Source of the DNA: Pseudomonadota bacterium
GTDB taxonomy: Bacteria > Myxococcota_A > UBA796 > GCA-2862545
Direction of reading: 5' to 3'
DNA length: 64,000 nt
NCBI GenBank assembly: GCA_947505245.1
Contig: CANNIZ010000012.1
Span: forward strand, 39,478 to 103,477
This document shows positions 43,912-51,878 of the stretch, piece by piece. How positions within the stretch are numbered: the stretch's first letter is position 1; every line of letters starts with the position of its first letter. Below the pieces are notes generated by a model. That model was not told the DNA's origin and did no database searches. It saw only the letters and a list, made by a program, of their open reading frames with translations. The translations under genes were made by a program, and so were the position numbers.

Positions 43912-44840
43912 GAAGTCTCCACCAGTCGGACGCGCTTTTGAGGTGCGCGGTAGCCCGTCCCGCCGGCGTCCCCAAGCTGGGCCACGAGGGGCGAAAGATC
44001 GAGCGGAACACCCGACGTGCGCTGTTCGAGCATGGCCCCCGTCAGCACCGCGAGGCGCGAGGCGGCCTCCACCGGCGGCGTTCCGCGGAGGTGGATGTTC
44101 GACATCATGTTGCGATCGCCGTCAGTCTTGCCGATGCGCGGGTCGTACACCAGGTACGCGGAGAGCCCGTCGCCGGTGCCGAGCCCGGGGCGCTCGCCGA
44201 GCAGGATCACAGCGACCTTCGCGCCGACCTCCTGGCCGATCTCGTCTTCGAGCCACACCCGCGCGAACCGCGCGCACATCGGCGTGCCGACGCTCCAGCC
44301 GCGCTTGCTGCACTCCGCGCTGAACGCCTCGAGCAGCGTCATGCCCGAGCCCATCGTCGCCACGGCCGACAAGCCGTCAGCGAGGATCGGCTGCACGTCG
44401 ACGCCGCGCTTCGCGCTCGATCGAAGCTTGCCGAGCGACGCCTCGTCCAGGCGCCTGCCGAGGTCGGGCCGGAGCAGGAACTGGTGGTGATCGGCTACAC
44501 GCGACTTCAACGACAGCAGGCCCTTCGACGCCGCCCAGTCCTCGGGCAACACGGTGTGGACGGCCTCATGCGCCACGGCCAGCTCGGCCTGGAACTGCAA
44601 CACGACGTCGGTGGCGTAGCGCGTGCCGACGTGTCCGATGCCGATCATCGCGGTGGTGTGCGCGGCCGCCTGCTCCGCGAACCGGCTGCGCGACCTGGGC
44701 GACGGGAACACGCGCACCGGCGGCGGGGCGATCACCGGGATCGGCGGGGCGGGCGGGAGCGGCCCTTCGTCGCCGAGTCGGGAACGAAGCTCCGCCATGA
44801 GCGTGCGCGTACGCGACGGGAGCGCCACGAACTCTTTCAT
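43908..44840 (-). CDS. eutC: Ethanolamine ammonia-lyase small subunit
   Basis: 310 residues from ATG 44840 (overlapping the eutB stop, ATGA). The core matches EutC: FAEQAAAHTTAMIGIGHVGT, LSLKSRVADHHQFLLRPDLG, VQPILADGLSAVA, LGERPGLGTGDGLSAYLVYD, DRNMMSNIHLRGTPP. EutBC converts ethanolamine to acetaldehyde and ammonia with adenosylcobalamin. The first ~25 residues (EFVALPSRTRTLMAELRSRL) can form a short amphipathic helix followed by a Pro-rich linker, the usual form of an encapsulation peptide, so this subunit may carry the enzyme into the shell. Confidence 0.95.
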   Translation of the reverse strand: MKEFVALPSRTRTLMAELRSRLGDEGPLPPAPPIPVIAPPPVRVFPSPRSRSRFAEQAAAHTTAMIGIGHVGTRYATDVVLQFQAELAVAHEAVHTVLPEDWAASKGLLSLKSRVADHHQFLLRPDLGRRLDEASLGKLRSSAKRGVDVQPILADGLSAVATMGSGMTLLEAFSAECSKRGWSVGTPMCARFARVWLEDEIGQEVGAKVAVILLGERPGLGTGDGLSAYLVYDPRIGKTDGDRNMMSNIHLRGTPPVEAASRLAVLTGAMLEQRTSGVPLDLSPLVAQLGDAGGTGYRAPQKRVRLVETS

Positions 44841-46198
44841 CGGATCACGCTTGGGTCGCCGAACCGCTCGCCGGGCCGATCCCCGTCCATGATGCCCACC
44901 GACGACAGCCACGCGTCGAACTCGGGCGCAGGCCGCTTGCCGAGCAGGCCGCGCACGCTCGGGATGTCGTGGAACGACGTGGACTGGTAGTTCAGCATGA
45001 TGTCGTCGCCGAGCGGGAGCGACATCAGGTAGGTGCAACCGGCCGCGCCGAGCAGCACCTTCAGGCTCTCGACCTCGTCCTGGCCCATGTCTGCGTGGTA
45101 CGTGTAGCAGGCGTCGCAGCCCATCGGCACGCCGAGCAGCTTGCCCATGAAGTGGTCTTCCAGGCCCGCGCGCGTGATCTGCCTGCCGTCTGCGAGGTAC
45201 TCGGGGCCGATGAACCCGACGACGGTGTTCACGAGGAACGGCGTGTACCGCCGCGCGAACCCGTAGCAGCGCGCTTCGAGCGTCACCTGATCCGCACCGT
45301 GGTGGGCGGCCGACGACAGCGCCGAGCCCTGGCCCGTCTCGAAGTACATGAAGTTCGGTCCGGTCGACGAGCGGCCCGCCTTCATCTGCGCGTAGGCCTC
45401 GTCCATCAGCGCGACCGAGATTCCGAACGCGCGGTTGCCCTTCTCGGAGCCCGACATCGACTGGAACATCAGGTCCATCGGGCCGCCGAATTCCAGCGCC
45501 TTCATCTGCACGGTGACGTGCGACAACACGCAGTGCTGCGTCGGGATCTTGTTGCGGACGCGCACGTCGTGAAGCGCCTTCAAGATCTCGGCGGTCGACT
45601 CAGGCGTGTCCGTCGCGGGGTTCACGCCGATGACGGCGTCGCCGCAGCCGTACGACAGGCCCTCGCGCGTGGTGAGCAGGATGCCTTCGACGTCGTCCGT
45701 CGGGTGGTTCGGCTGCAGCCGCGACGAGGTGCGCCCGGGCAGGCCGAGCGTGTTGTTCGCGCGGACGACGACCTCGCACTTCGCGCCCGCGACCATCAGA
45801 TCGAGGTTGCTCATCAGCTTGGCGACGGCGGCTGCCATCTCGGGCGTGAGCCCCGAAGCGATCGAGCGGATCGTGCTCCCCGACGTCTTGGTGTCGAGCA
45901 GCCACTCGCGGAACTGCCCGACGGTGAGCGCACTCACGGCCGCGAACGCGTTCTCGTTCAGCGTGTCCTCGACCAGCCGCGTGAGCTCGTCTTCCTCGTA
46001 CGGGACGACGGGGTTCTCGCGCAGCTCGGCGAGGGTTAGCTGCGACAACACCGCGCGCGCAGCGACCCGTTCGACAGCGTCGCGCGCGGAAACGCCGGCG
46101 AGATCATCGCCGGACTTCGGCCCGTTCGCCTTCGCCAACACCTCCTTCACGGAGGTGAAGGTGTACGACGCGCCGCGAATGGTCGCGGTCAGGCGCAC
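44837..46198 (-). CDS. eutB: Ethanolamine ammonia-lyase large subunit
   Basis: 453 residues, identical in length to E. coli EutB. It starts at GTG 46198, four bases after the upstream shell-gene stop. Recognisable segments: SSRLQPNHPTDDVEGILLTT, VIGVNPATDTPESTAEILKA, CVLSHVTVQMKALEFGGPMD, PNFMYFETGQGSALSSAAHH, and LGVPMGCDACYTYHADMGQD, with the TIM-barrel layout of the B12-dependent lyase. It needs adenosylcobalamin; no reactivase (EutA) or adenosyltransferase (EutT) is encoded in this window, so these must be elsewhere. Coupled to eutC by a 4-base overlap. Confidence 0.96.
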   Translation of the reverse strand: MRLTATIRGASYTFTSVKEVLAKANGPKSGDDLAGVSARDAVERVAARAVLSQLTLAELRENPVVPYEEDELTRLVEDTLNENAFAAVSALTVGQFREWLLDTKTSGSTIRSIASGLTPEMAAAVAKLMSNLDLMVAGAKCEVVVRANNTLGLPGRTSSRLQPNHPTDDVEGILLTTREGLSYGCGDAVIGVNPATDTPESTAEILKALHDVRVRNKIPTQHCVLSHVTVQMKALEFGGPMDLMFQSMSGSEKGNRAFGISVALMDEAYAQMKAGRSSTGPNFMYFETGQGSALSSAAHHGADQVTLEARCYGFARRYTPFLVNTVVGFIGPEYLADGRQITRAGLEDHFMGKLLGVPMGCDACYTYHADMGQDEVESLKVLLGAAGCTYLMSLPLGDDIMLNYQSTSFHDIPSVRGLLGKRPAPEFDAWLSSVGIMDGDRPGERFGDPSVIR

Positions 46199-46202
46199 CT
46201 AG

Positions 46203-46859
46203 CTACTTGCCAGCCTTGTGCGCGTCGATCTCGGCGTTCAGCGCGGTCAGGCACTGAATCGCGGCGGCTGCAGCCGTGTCGATCTCGGACTCGGTGCCGC
46301 ACAACACGAGGCGACCGGTAGCGCCGAACGGGGCCACCGTGGTGAGGCGCACGTTGGCGGCCTTGAGCGCTTCGTTCGCGGCGATCATCACGTACGCGGC
46401 CGGCGTGCATTCCAGGATGAGCACCGAGTCGCCGGCGAGGATCATGTTCCCCGACGACGTGCCCGTGAAGTAGATCGCGTGGTCCTGCTGGATGCCGCGG
46501 ATGACCATGTTGGTGACGACCTCGACCTTGCTGCGGTCGTACTTGGTCTTGCCAGCGGCGCGGAGGACGGCCTCACCGGCCTCGATGACCTCGCCCTGGT
46601 CTTCGTGCTGGATCTGCATCGTGCCGTACACGCGCTCGGTGACGACCGAGCCGAGACGAACGCGCGTCGCCTTGAGCGCGAGATCGATCATGCGATGGAT
46701 CTCCATCGCCGGCGCGAGCTCGAGGAGGATGGCCGCGTCGTACTCCTTCGGGTCGTACACCCGGTTGTCCTTCGCGATGAACTGCGCGAGCTGCGGCTGC
46801 AGCTGGTCGATGAAGATGAACGTCCGGAGCTCGAAGCCGCCCTTTTCCTTACCCGCCAT
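46203..46859 (-). CDS. Tandem-BMC shell protein, CcmP/CsoS1D-like (double-stacking type)
   Basis: 218 residues. ATG 46859 follows a GGGGG run. The sequence matches the CcmP/CsoS1D branch of BMC-T proteins: FELRTFIFIDQLQPQLAQFI, LAPAMEIHRMIDLALKATRV, VVTERVYGTMQIQHEDQGEV, GNMILAGDSVLILECTPAAY, VMIAANEALKAANVRLTTV, GATGRLVLCG. Members form trimers that stack face to face and have gated pores thought to pass large metabolites. Haliangium ochraceum has two proteins of this kind. Three cysteines lie in the second domain, but no iron-sulfur motif is evident. Confidence 0.9.
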   Translation of the reverse strand: MAGKEKGGFELRTFIFIDQLQPQLAQFIAKDNRVYDPKEYDAAILLELAPAMEIHRMIDLALKATRVRLGSVVTERVYGTMQIQHEDQGEVIEAGEAVLRAAGKTKYDRSKVEVVTNMVIRGIQQDHAIYFTGTSSGNMILAGDSVLILECTPAAYVMIAANEALKAANVRLTTVAPFGATGRLVLCGTESEIDTAAAAAIQCLTALNAEIDAHKAGK

Positions 46860-46895
46860 GAGTACCCCCAAGCCGCGCGCGAGCGGCGGCCAAAA

Positions 46896-47171
46896 CTAGG
46901 TGTTCGTTACCGAATCGACGATGCCCACGACGACGGTGCGCACCGGGCCGTTCGGCTCGGCGTGCAGCATCTGGCGGGCGCCATTTCCTTCATCTTCGAC
47001 GATGACCGTCTCGCCGACGCCCGCGCCGACCAGATCGACCGCGACGACGTACTTCTCGCCGTCGAACTTCCCGTTCGGCAGCACCTGACGCACGATCAGC
47101 TGCGTGCGGCCGCGGTAGAACGCGTGTTGCTGCGTAGCCACGATGGTGCCGACGACGCGTCCGAGGAGCAT
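46896..47171 (-). CDS. Pentameric microcompartment vertex protein (BMC-P, EutN/CcmL)
   Basis: 91 residues. Standard EutN/CcmL fold: MLLGRVVGTIVATQQHAFYR, QLIVRQVLPNGKF, VAVDLVGAGVGETVIVEDEG, VVVGIVDSV. Pentamers cap the vertices of the shell. The stop of the upstream BMC-P gene directly abuts this ATG (TAGATG), and GAGG in that gene's 3' end serves as ribosome-binding site. One of three BMC-P genes in the locus. Confidence 0.94.
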   Translation of the reverse strand: MLLGRVVGTIVATQQHAFYRGRTQLIVRQVLPNGKFDGEKYVVAVDLVGAGVGETVIVEDEGNGARQMLHAEPNGPVRTVVVGIVDSVTNT

Positions 47172-47447
47172 CTATTTTTCCTCGAGGTTGTGCTGGTCGA
47201 TGATGCCCACGATCGCGTGATCGACGGGGATGAACCGCGGCGCGTGCAGCAGCGCAGCCTCGCGCGATGCCTCGTAGGTCACCAGCGCGCCGTCACCCGC
47301 CTGGTCCGACGCGTCGGTCGCCACGAACGGCTCGCCGTCCGGCTCGAGACCCGCGGTGAGCGGTCGCACGATGAGGAGCTTCAGGCCGTTCATGCCGTCG
47401 ACCTTGATGGTCGCGACGAGGTTCCCGATGACGCGTCCGATCTTCAT
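47172..47447 (-). CDS. Pentameric microcompartment vertex protein (BMC-P, EutN/CcmL)
   Basis: 91 residues from ATG 47447, with GGAG eight bases upstream. EutN/CcmL features: MKIGRVIGNLVATIKVDGMN, LLIVRPLTAGLEP, ATDASDQAGDGALVTYEAS, DHAIVGIIDQHNLEEK. It is more divergent than the other two, with Asp-Ala-Ser replacing the usual VDxVGAG. The 148-base gap before it (47448-47595) is the largest inside the shell gene run and could hold an internal promoter, but I see no clear hexamers there. Confidence 0.92.
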   Translation of the reverse strand: MKIGRVIGNLVATIKVDGMNGLKLLIVRPLTAGLEPDGEPFVATDASDQAGDGALVTYEASREAALLHAPRFIPVDHAIVGIIDQHNLEEK

Positions 47448-47595
47448 GACAGTACTCCGCCGCGCAGGGGCGCGGCTGCGCGGTCCTCGCGCCCGCCCAT
47501 GATTCGAACGACGCGCGCCCTCCGCTGGATCCGGCACGGCCGGGCTGCGGGCGCGCTACAGCCACTTCCGACGCGGGCGCTGCGGGCCTTGCTGT

Positions 47596-48201
47596 TCATC
47601 CTCTCCACTCCCGGTGGAACGGCTTCCCACCGCGCGCGAGCACCGCGCTGTCGACGTTGCGAATCACCACCGACGACCACCCGTCCGGACGCCCGCGACG
47701 CGCCGCGCGGTCACCCAAGTCGACGGCCGCCTCGACGTCGTGCGTCTCGCCGCAAAGGGTCGCGATGGCCTTTCCGCCGAGGCCATCGGCCACGCGGATC
47801 TGGATCAGATCGACCTCGGCACCCTTGAGCGCCGCGTCGAGCGCGCGCACGAGCGTTGGCGCCGAGCCTGTCTGGAGCACACCGAGCGTGTCACCGCGGC
47901 CGTGCGGGCCCTCGGTTCCATCGAGGATCGCGGGCGCCATGCGCTCATCGGCCCACGGGAGGATCACCGCGTCGTACAGCGCCTCCCCGACCACCGAACG
48001 TGCCCGGTCGAAGGCGCGCACGACCGGTTCGACCTCACCGCTGAACAACACGAGGTAGCGCCCGTCGTGGATGGTTCCCGCCGACAACACGGTGATCTCC
48101 GCCTCCTTCACGAGGGCGTCGAGCATGTGCAGGCCACGCGGGATGTCGCTCACGTCGAGCATCGCGAGGGCGGGGCCGGGGATCTGGCGGGGTTCATTCA
48201 C
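47596..48201 (-). CDS. Tandem-BMC shell protein (single-layer BMC-T, HO BMC-T1-like)
   Basis: 201 residues from GTG 48201, abutting the aldehyde dehydrogenase stop. Two BMC domains: PALAMLDVSDIPRGLHMLDA, then VLSAGTIHDGRYLVLFSGEV; and DTLGVLQTGSAPTLVRALDA, then IQIRVADGLGGKAIATLCGE. The pattern (PAL-x-hydrophobic, then RGL with DAxxKxA) resembles the single-layer BMC-T1 of Haliangium ochraceum and PduT-type trimers. No Cys motif for an iron-sulfur cluster at the pore is visible; one Cys is in the second domain. It forms a facet tile. Confidence 0.88.
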   Translation of the reverse strand: MNEPRQIPGPALAMLDVSDIPRGLHMLDALVKEAEITVLSAGTIHDGRYLVLFSGEVEPVVRAFDRARSVVGEALYDAVILPWADERMAPAILDGTEGPHGRGDTLGVLQTGSAPTLVRALDAALKGAEVDLIQIRVADGLGGKAIATLCGETHDVEAAVDLGDRAARRGRPDGWSSVVIRNVDSAVLARGGKPFHREWRG

Positions 48202-49647
48202 TCACACGATCCGGAAGCGATCGACGAGGGTGCAGCGCCGCCAGCGCGAGAACGACAGCGGCGTGGTGAGGCCTTCCCCCGTGGGCGACGCGATGGTGAA
48301 CGAGGTCCACCCCTCACCGTCGGCGCCGAGACCCGCGACGGAGCGACCGTTCTTCACGAAGATGCTCGTGTTGCACTTTCGCGCCATGCGCGAGAGCGCG
48401 TCGATGTCGTGGCTGTGCATGGTGGCGGTGTGAAAACAGCCGCCTTCCGCGCCCACCGCGAGGTCGATTGCCTCGTCCACCGTGCGGACGCGGGTGATTG
48501 GCAGGACCGGCATCATCTGCTCGGTCCAAACGAGCGGGTGATCGTTGGGGACTTCGATCAACACACAGCGCGCTTCGGGGCCCGCGTGTTTGCCGAGGCG
48601 CTTCAGGATGACCGACGCGTCCTTGCCGACGAGCTCGCGGTCGATCGTGGCGTGGCCGCGCGGGCCCGCCATCTTCGTGAAGATCGCCTTCTCGAGCGCA
48701 GGGAGGTCGCTCGGCTGCAGCAGCACCGCGCCGTGGCGCACCATCGACGCCTTCAGCGCGTCCGCGACGGCATCGACGACGATGACTTCTTTCTCGTCTA
48801 CGCAGATCACGTTGTTGTCGAAGCTGTGGCCCATCACGATGTCGCGGCCGGCCTGATCGAGGTCTGCCGTGGCGTCGACGACGGCCGGCGGATTTCCGGG
48901 GCCGGCGCAGATCGCGCGCTTGCCCGAGTTCATCGCCGCTTCGACGACCGCGCCGCCGCCGGTGACGACGAGCAGGCGGATCTGCGGGTGCTTCATCATC
49001 TCGTTCGCGCCGGCCACGGTGGGGTTCGGCACGCACGTGAGCAGGTCCGGAGGACCACCCGCGGCGACGATGGTGCGGTTGAGCAGGCGCACCGTGAACG
49101 CCGACACGCGCTTCGCGGACGGGTGCACGTTGAACACGACGGAATTGCCCGCGGAGAGCATGCCGATCGCGTTGCAGATGATCGTGGAAGTGGGGTTGGT
49201 GACCGGCGTGATGGCGCCGATCACGCCGAACGGCGCGGGCTCGATCAACACGAGGCCGCGATCCCCCGAGCGCGCGATCGGCTCGAGGATCTCGGGGCCC
49301 GGCGTCTTTTCCGTGACGAGCGCGTTCTTGATCACCTTGTCTTCGACGCGGCCGAGGCCGGTCTCTTCCCAGGCGAACTGCGCAAGCGCGCGCCCCTCGC
49401 GACGGCACACGGCGCGGATCGCGTCGATGATGGCCATGCGCTTGGAGAGCGGGATCGCGTTGTACGCGAAGAACGCTGTCCGCGAGGCCTTCACGCACGC
49501 GTCGATCGACGGGTACACGCCGTCGCCGAGCGCGTCTGCGCCGCCGTCAGCGGCGTTACCCGACGATGACGAACCTCGGGAGATCTCTGCGGCCAACGCC
49601 TCTGCGAGGCGCCGGATCGCGGCGGGGTCGATGCCAGCCTGACTCAC
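48202..49647 (-). CDS. CoA-acylating aldehyde dehydrogenase (PduP/EutE type) with N-terminal encapsulation helix
   Basis: 481 residues from GTG 49647 (GAGGTGA upstream). It converts acetaldehyde (or propionaldehyde) plus CoA and NAD to acyl-CoA and is the core enzyme of most metabolosomes. The ALDH fold contains IEPAPFGVIGAITPVTNPTS, FNVHPSAKR, VVTGGGAVVEAAM, AGPGNPPAVVD and catalytic Cys282 in NNVICVDEKEV. Residues ~6-23 (IDPAAIRRLAEALAAEIS) form an amphipathic helix, followed by a Ser/Gly/Ala linker: a classical encapsulation peptide. It would serve both the DeoC and EutBC acetaldehyde sources. Confidence 0.94.
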   Translation of the reverse strand: MSQAGIDPAAIRRLAEALAAEISRGSSSSGNAADGGADALGDGVYPSIDACVKASRTAFFAYNAIPLSKRMAIIDAIRAVCRREGRALAQFAWEETGLGRVEDKVIKNALVTEKTPGPEILEPIARSGDRGLVLIEPAPFGVIGAITPVTNPTSTIICNAIGMLSAGNSVVFNVHPSAKRVSAFTVRLLNRTIVAAGGPPDLLTCVPNPTVAGANEMMKHPQIRLLVVTGGGAVVEAAMNSGKRAICAGPGNPPAVVDATADLDQAGRDIVMGHSFDNNVICVDEKEVIVVDAVADALKASMVRHGAVLLQPSDLPALEKAIFTKMAGPRGHATIDRELVGKDASVILKRLGKHAGPEARCVLIEVPNDHPLVWTEQMMPVLPITRVRTVDEAIDLAVGAEGGCFHTATMHSHDIDALSRMARKCNTSIFVKNGRSVAGLGADGEGWTSFTIASPTGEGLTTPLSFSRWRRCTLVDRFRIV

Positions 49648-49655
49648 ACGTCACC

Positions 49656-49970
49656 TCAGTCAGAGTACCCATGCTGCGGACTGTTCTTCTCGTAGACCTG
49701 TTTCCCCTCGACGACCCACTGGTCGACGATCGCCATCACCACGGCGTCCACGGGGCGGTTCTTCGTGACCTCGGTCTGCCGCGCTGATGAGCCCGACGCG
49801 TACAAGACGTACTCGTCCACGCCAGCGCCTACCGCATCGACCGCGACGACGTAGGCGCCGTCCACGAGCGTCTCGGGGTTCGTCTGCCGCAGCAGCAGCA
49901 GGGTAAACCCCTCGAGGTTCGGGTCTTTGCGGCTCGAGACCACGGTCCCGACCACCTTCGCGAGCAGCAC
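49656..49970 (-). CDS. Pentameric microcompartment vertex protein (BMC-P, EutN/CcmL)
   Basis: 104 residues from GTG 49970, two bases after the BMC-H stop codon's last base. Fold markers: [70 protein letters not shown]. It has a 15-residue C-terminal extension compared with EutN ([13 protein letters not shown]). Third BMC-P of the locus. Confidence 0.93.
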   Translation of the reverse strand: MLLAKVVGTVVSSRKDPNLEGFTLLLLRQTNPETLVDGAYVVAVDAVGAGVDEYVLYASGSSARQTEVTKNRPVDAVVMAIVDQWVVEGKQVYEKNSPQHGYSD

Positions 49971-49971
49971 G

Positions 49972-50289
49972 CTACTTTCCGCCCTTGCCGGCGATGGCCT
50001 TTTCGGCGTCGCTCTTGCGACCGAGCGGCATCACGAGGTCCACGTTGACGTGGGGACGCGCGATGACGTGCGTGGTGACGACTTCACCGACGCGTGCGGC
50101 GCCGTTGGCGCCGGCTTCGATCGCTGCCTTCACGGCTGCGACGTCGCCGCGGATGACGGCGGTGACGTAGCCACCACCGGTCTTCTCGTACTGGACGAGC
50201 TCGACCTTGGCGGCCTTCAACATGGCGTCAGCGGCCTCAACCACAGCTGCGAACGACCGGCACTCGATCATGCCCAACGCTTCCGACAT
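49972..50289 (-). CDS. Hexameric microcompartment shell protein (BMC-H)
   Basis: 105 residues. ATG 50289 is preferred over the GTG one codon upstream because GGAGG lies five bases before it. Canonical PF00936 protein: [65 protein letters not shown]-like [14 protein letters not shown]. The pore loop reads KTGGG. It is the only single-domain BMC-H in the locus and therefore likely the bulk facet tile. A 50-base gap upstream may contain its own weak promoter. Confidence 0.96.
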   Translation of the reverse strand: MSEALGMIECRSFAAVVEAADAMLKAAKVELVQYEKTGGGYVTAVIRGDVAAVKAAIEAGANGAARVGEVVTTHVIARPHVNVDLVMPLGRKSDAEKAIAGKGGK

Positions 50290-50339
50290 CACTACCTCCG
50301 AGGTCTTAGTTTGAACGAACGAACCCTAACACAAGGTGC

Positions 50340-51803
50340 TTAGTAGCCAGACTTCGCGGCGCCGCCGCCCTTCGCGGGTGCGGCCCCGCTGGCTTCCTTG
50401 ATGATCTGAATCCCGACCGAAGCGCCGATTCGCGTCGCGCCGGCCGCGATCATCACCTTCGCGTCCGCGGCGGACTTGACCCCGCCCGACGCCTTCACGC
50501 CGAGCTTGTGGTCCACCGCGTTGGCCATGAGCGCGATGTCGTGCGCGGTTGCGCCGCCCTTCGACATGCCCGTGGACGTCTTCACGAAGTCCGCCCGGGC
50601 ACGCTTCGACAGCTTGCAGGCGACGATCTTCTCGTCGTCCGTGAGCAGCGCCGTCTCGAGGATGACCTTCAGGAGAGCACCGCCGTCGTGCGCAGCTTCG
50701 CGGACGAGCGCGATGTCTTCGTAGACGGTCTCGTGGTCGCCCGACTTGAGCGCGCCGATGTTGATCACCATGTCGATCTCGCGGGCGCCTTCGCGAACCG
50801 CCCGGCGCGCTTCCAGCGCCTTGATCTCGCGGTGCGTGGCACCGAGCGGGAACCCGACGACCGTGCAGGTGAGCACGCCGGAGCCGGCGAGGTTCTTGGC
50901 GCAGCGCTTCACGTGGATCGGGTTCACGCACACCGACATGAACCCGTACTGGCGCGCTTCCGCGCACAGCTGGTCGATCTCCTTGTACGTGGCCTCCGCC
51001 CGCAGCTGCGTGTGATCGATGAGCTTCGCCATGTCCGGAGGCACCGCCGGCGTGCCGAGGCGGCTCGAGACGCGCATCGCCCCGTGGCTCGCGACCATTC
51101 CGCGCACCGCGTCGGGCGCCTGCGCGGCGCAGTTCTTCTTGCAGTCGTTGCACGTCATGCAGACGTTGCCTGGCGCACCAGCGGCGACGTTGCCTCCGCC
51201 TACAGCACCCGAAAGACTCGCGAGGAGCGCCGGGTTCTTCATCAACGCGCGGGTGATCTGCTCGACCAGCGCCGTCTCGTCCGTTGCCATTCCGGGCCCC
51301 TTTGGTTGCAAGTCCGCGCGCAGCGAGCCGCCGGCGAGCGAAGTCTCGGATGTTGACGATCCGTCCAACGCGTCGATCATGGCGACGCGCTTCTTGTGAC
51401 GATCGACCGTGCAGTCAGTGGAGATGAAGACCTCGACGATCGCCTTCGCAGCGGTTTCGTCGAGGTAGCCCGCGCCGAGCGTCAGCACGTTGGCGTCGTT
51501 GTGTTCGCGCGCGTTCTTCGCGGTGGCGACGTCGAACGCCATGCCCGCGCGCACGCCTTTTACCTTGTTCGCGACCATACACGAGCCGATGCCCGCGCCG
51601 TCGACGATCACCCCGAGGCGCGCGGCTCCGCTGGCCACCGCTTCCGCCGCCTTCTTGGCGAACACCGGGTAATCCACGGCGTCCGTCGAGTGCGTGCCGA
51701 CGTCCAGCACGCGAAGTCCCTTGGACTCCAGGTGCCGCACCAACGCGCCCTTCAAGGCGAAACCGCCATGATCGGACGCTAGCGCTATCACCTGGGACGA
51801 CAT
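50340..51803 (-). CDS. RpiB-DeoC fusion: sugar-phosphate isomerase joined to deoxyribose-phosphate aldolase
   Basis: 487 residues, one continuous frame. Residues 1-148 are an RpiB-type ribose-5-phosphate isomerase ([57 protein letters not shown]). The usual catalytic Cys of CGTGIG is Asp68 here (VDGAGIG). Residues ~176-197 form an amphipathic helix ([20 protein letters not shown]) like an encapsulation peptide, followed by a Cys motif (C215, C218, C221, C225). Residues ~257-470 are DeoC with Asp344, Schiff-base Lys408 in DFVKTSTGM and Lys437 in GVKASGG; the chain ends in Tyr, as E. coli DeoC does. DeoC splits 2-deoxyribose-5-phosphate into acetaldehyde and glyceraldehyde-3-phosphate. Confidence 0.95.
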   Translation of the reverse strand: MSSQVIALASDHGGFALKGALVRHLESKGLRVLDVGTHSTDAVDYPVFAKKAAEAVASGAARLGVIVDGAGIGSCMVANKVKGVRAGMAFDVATAKNAREHNDANVLTLGAGYLDETAAKAIVEVFISTDCTVDRHKKRVAMIDALDGSSTSETSLAGGSLRADLQPKGPGMATDETALVEQITRALMKNPALLASLSGAVGGGNVAAGAPGNVCMTCNDCKKNCAAQAPDAVRGMVASHGAMRVSSRLGTPAVPPDMAKLIDHTQLRAEATYKEIDQLCAEARQYGFMSVCVNPIHVKRCAKNLAGSGVLTCTVVGFPLGATHREIKALEARRAVREGAREIDMVINIGALKSGDHETVYEDIALVREAAHDGGALLKVILETALLTDDEKIVACKLSKRARADFVKTSTGMSKGGATAHDIALMANAVDHKLGVKASGGVKSAADAKVMIAAGATRIGASVGIQIIKEASGAAPAKGGGAAKSGY

Positions 51804-51820
51804 CTGCCGGGAACCCTCTG

Positions 51821-51838
51821 GCCGCTGTTCGAAGCGGC
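51821..51838. promoter_or_regulatory. Hairpin in leader of RpiB-DeoC gene
   Basis: GCCGCT-GTTCGA-AGCGGC forms a 6-bp stem 18 bases before the RpiB-DeoC start codon on the minus strand. It lies between a -10-like element (51842-51847) and the ribosome-binding region, so it would be at the 5' end of the BMC transcript if that promoter is real. Confidence 0.35.
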
Positions 51839-51841
51839 GGG

Positions 51842-51847
51842 ACTATA
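51842..51847 (-). promoter_or_regulatory. -10-like element upstream of the BMC operon
   Basis: On the minus strand TATAGT lies about 40 bases before the RpiB-DeoC ATG in the 75-base gap after tpiA. There is no convincing -35 at 16-18 bases, so it may be activator-dependent or spurious. Confidence 0.3.
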
Positions 51848-51878
51848 CATGCGGAACGAGGATGTGGGGAGGCCCCGT

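Noticed and set aside
47448..47595. An extra small gene or RNA in the 148-base gap between two shell genes
   Set aside because: No frame with a plausible start, ribosome-binding site and protein-like composition was found, and no stable terminator-like structure; it may simply hold an internal promoter I cannot identify.
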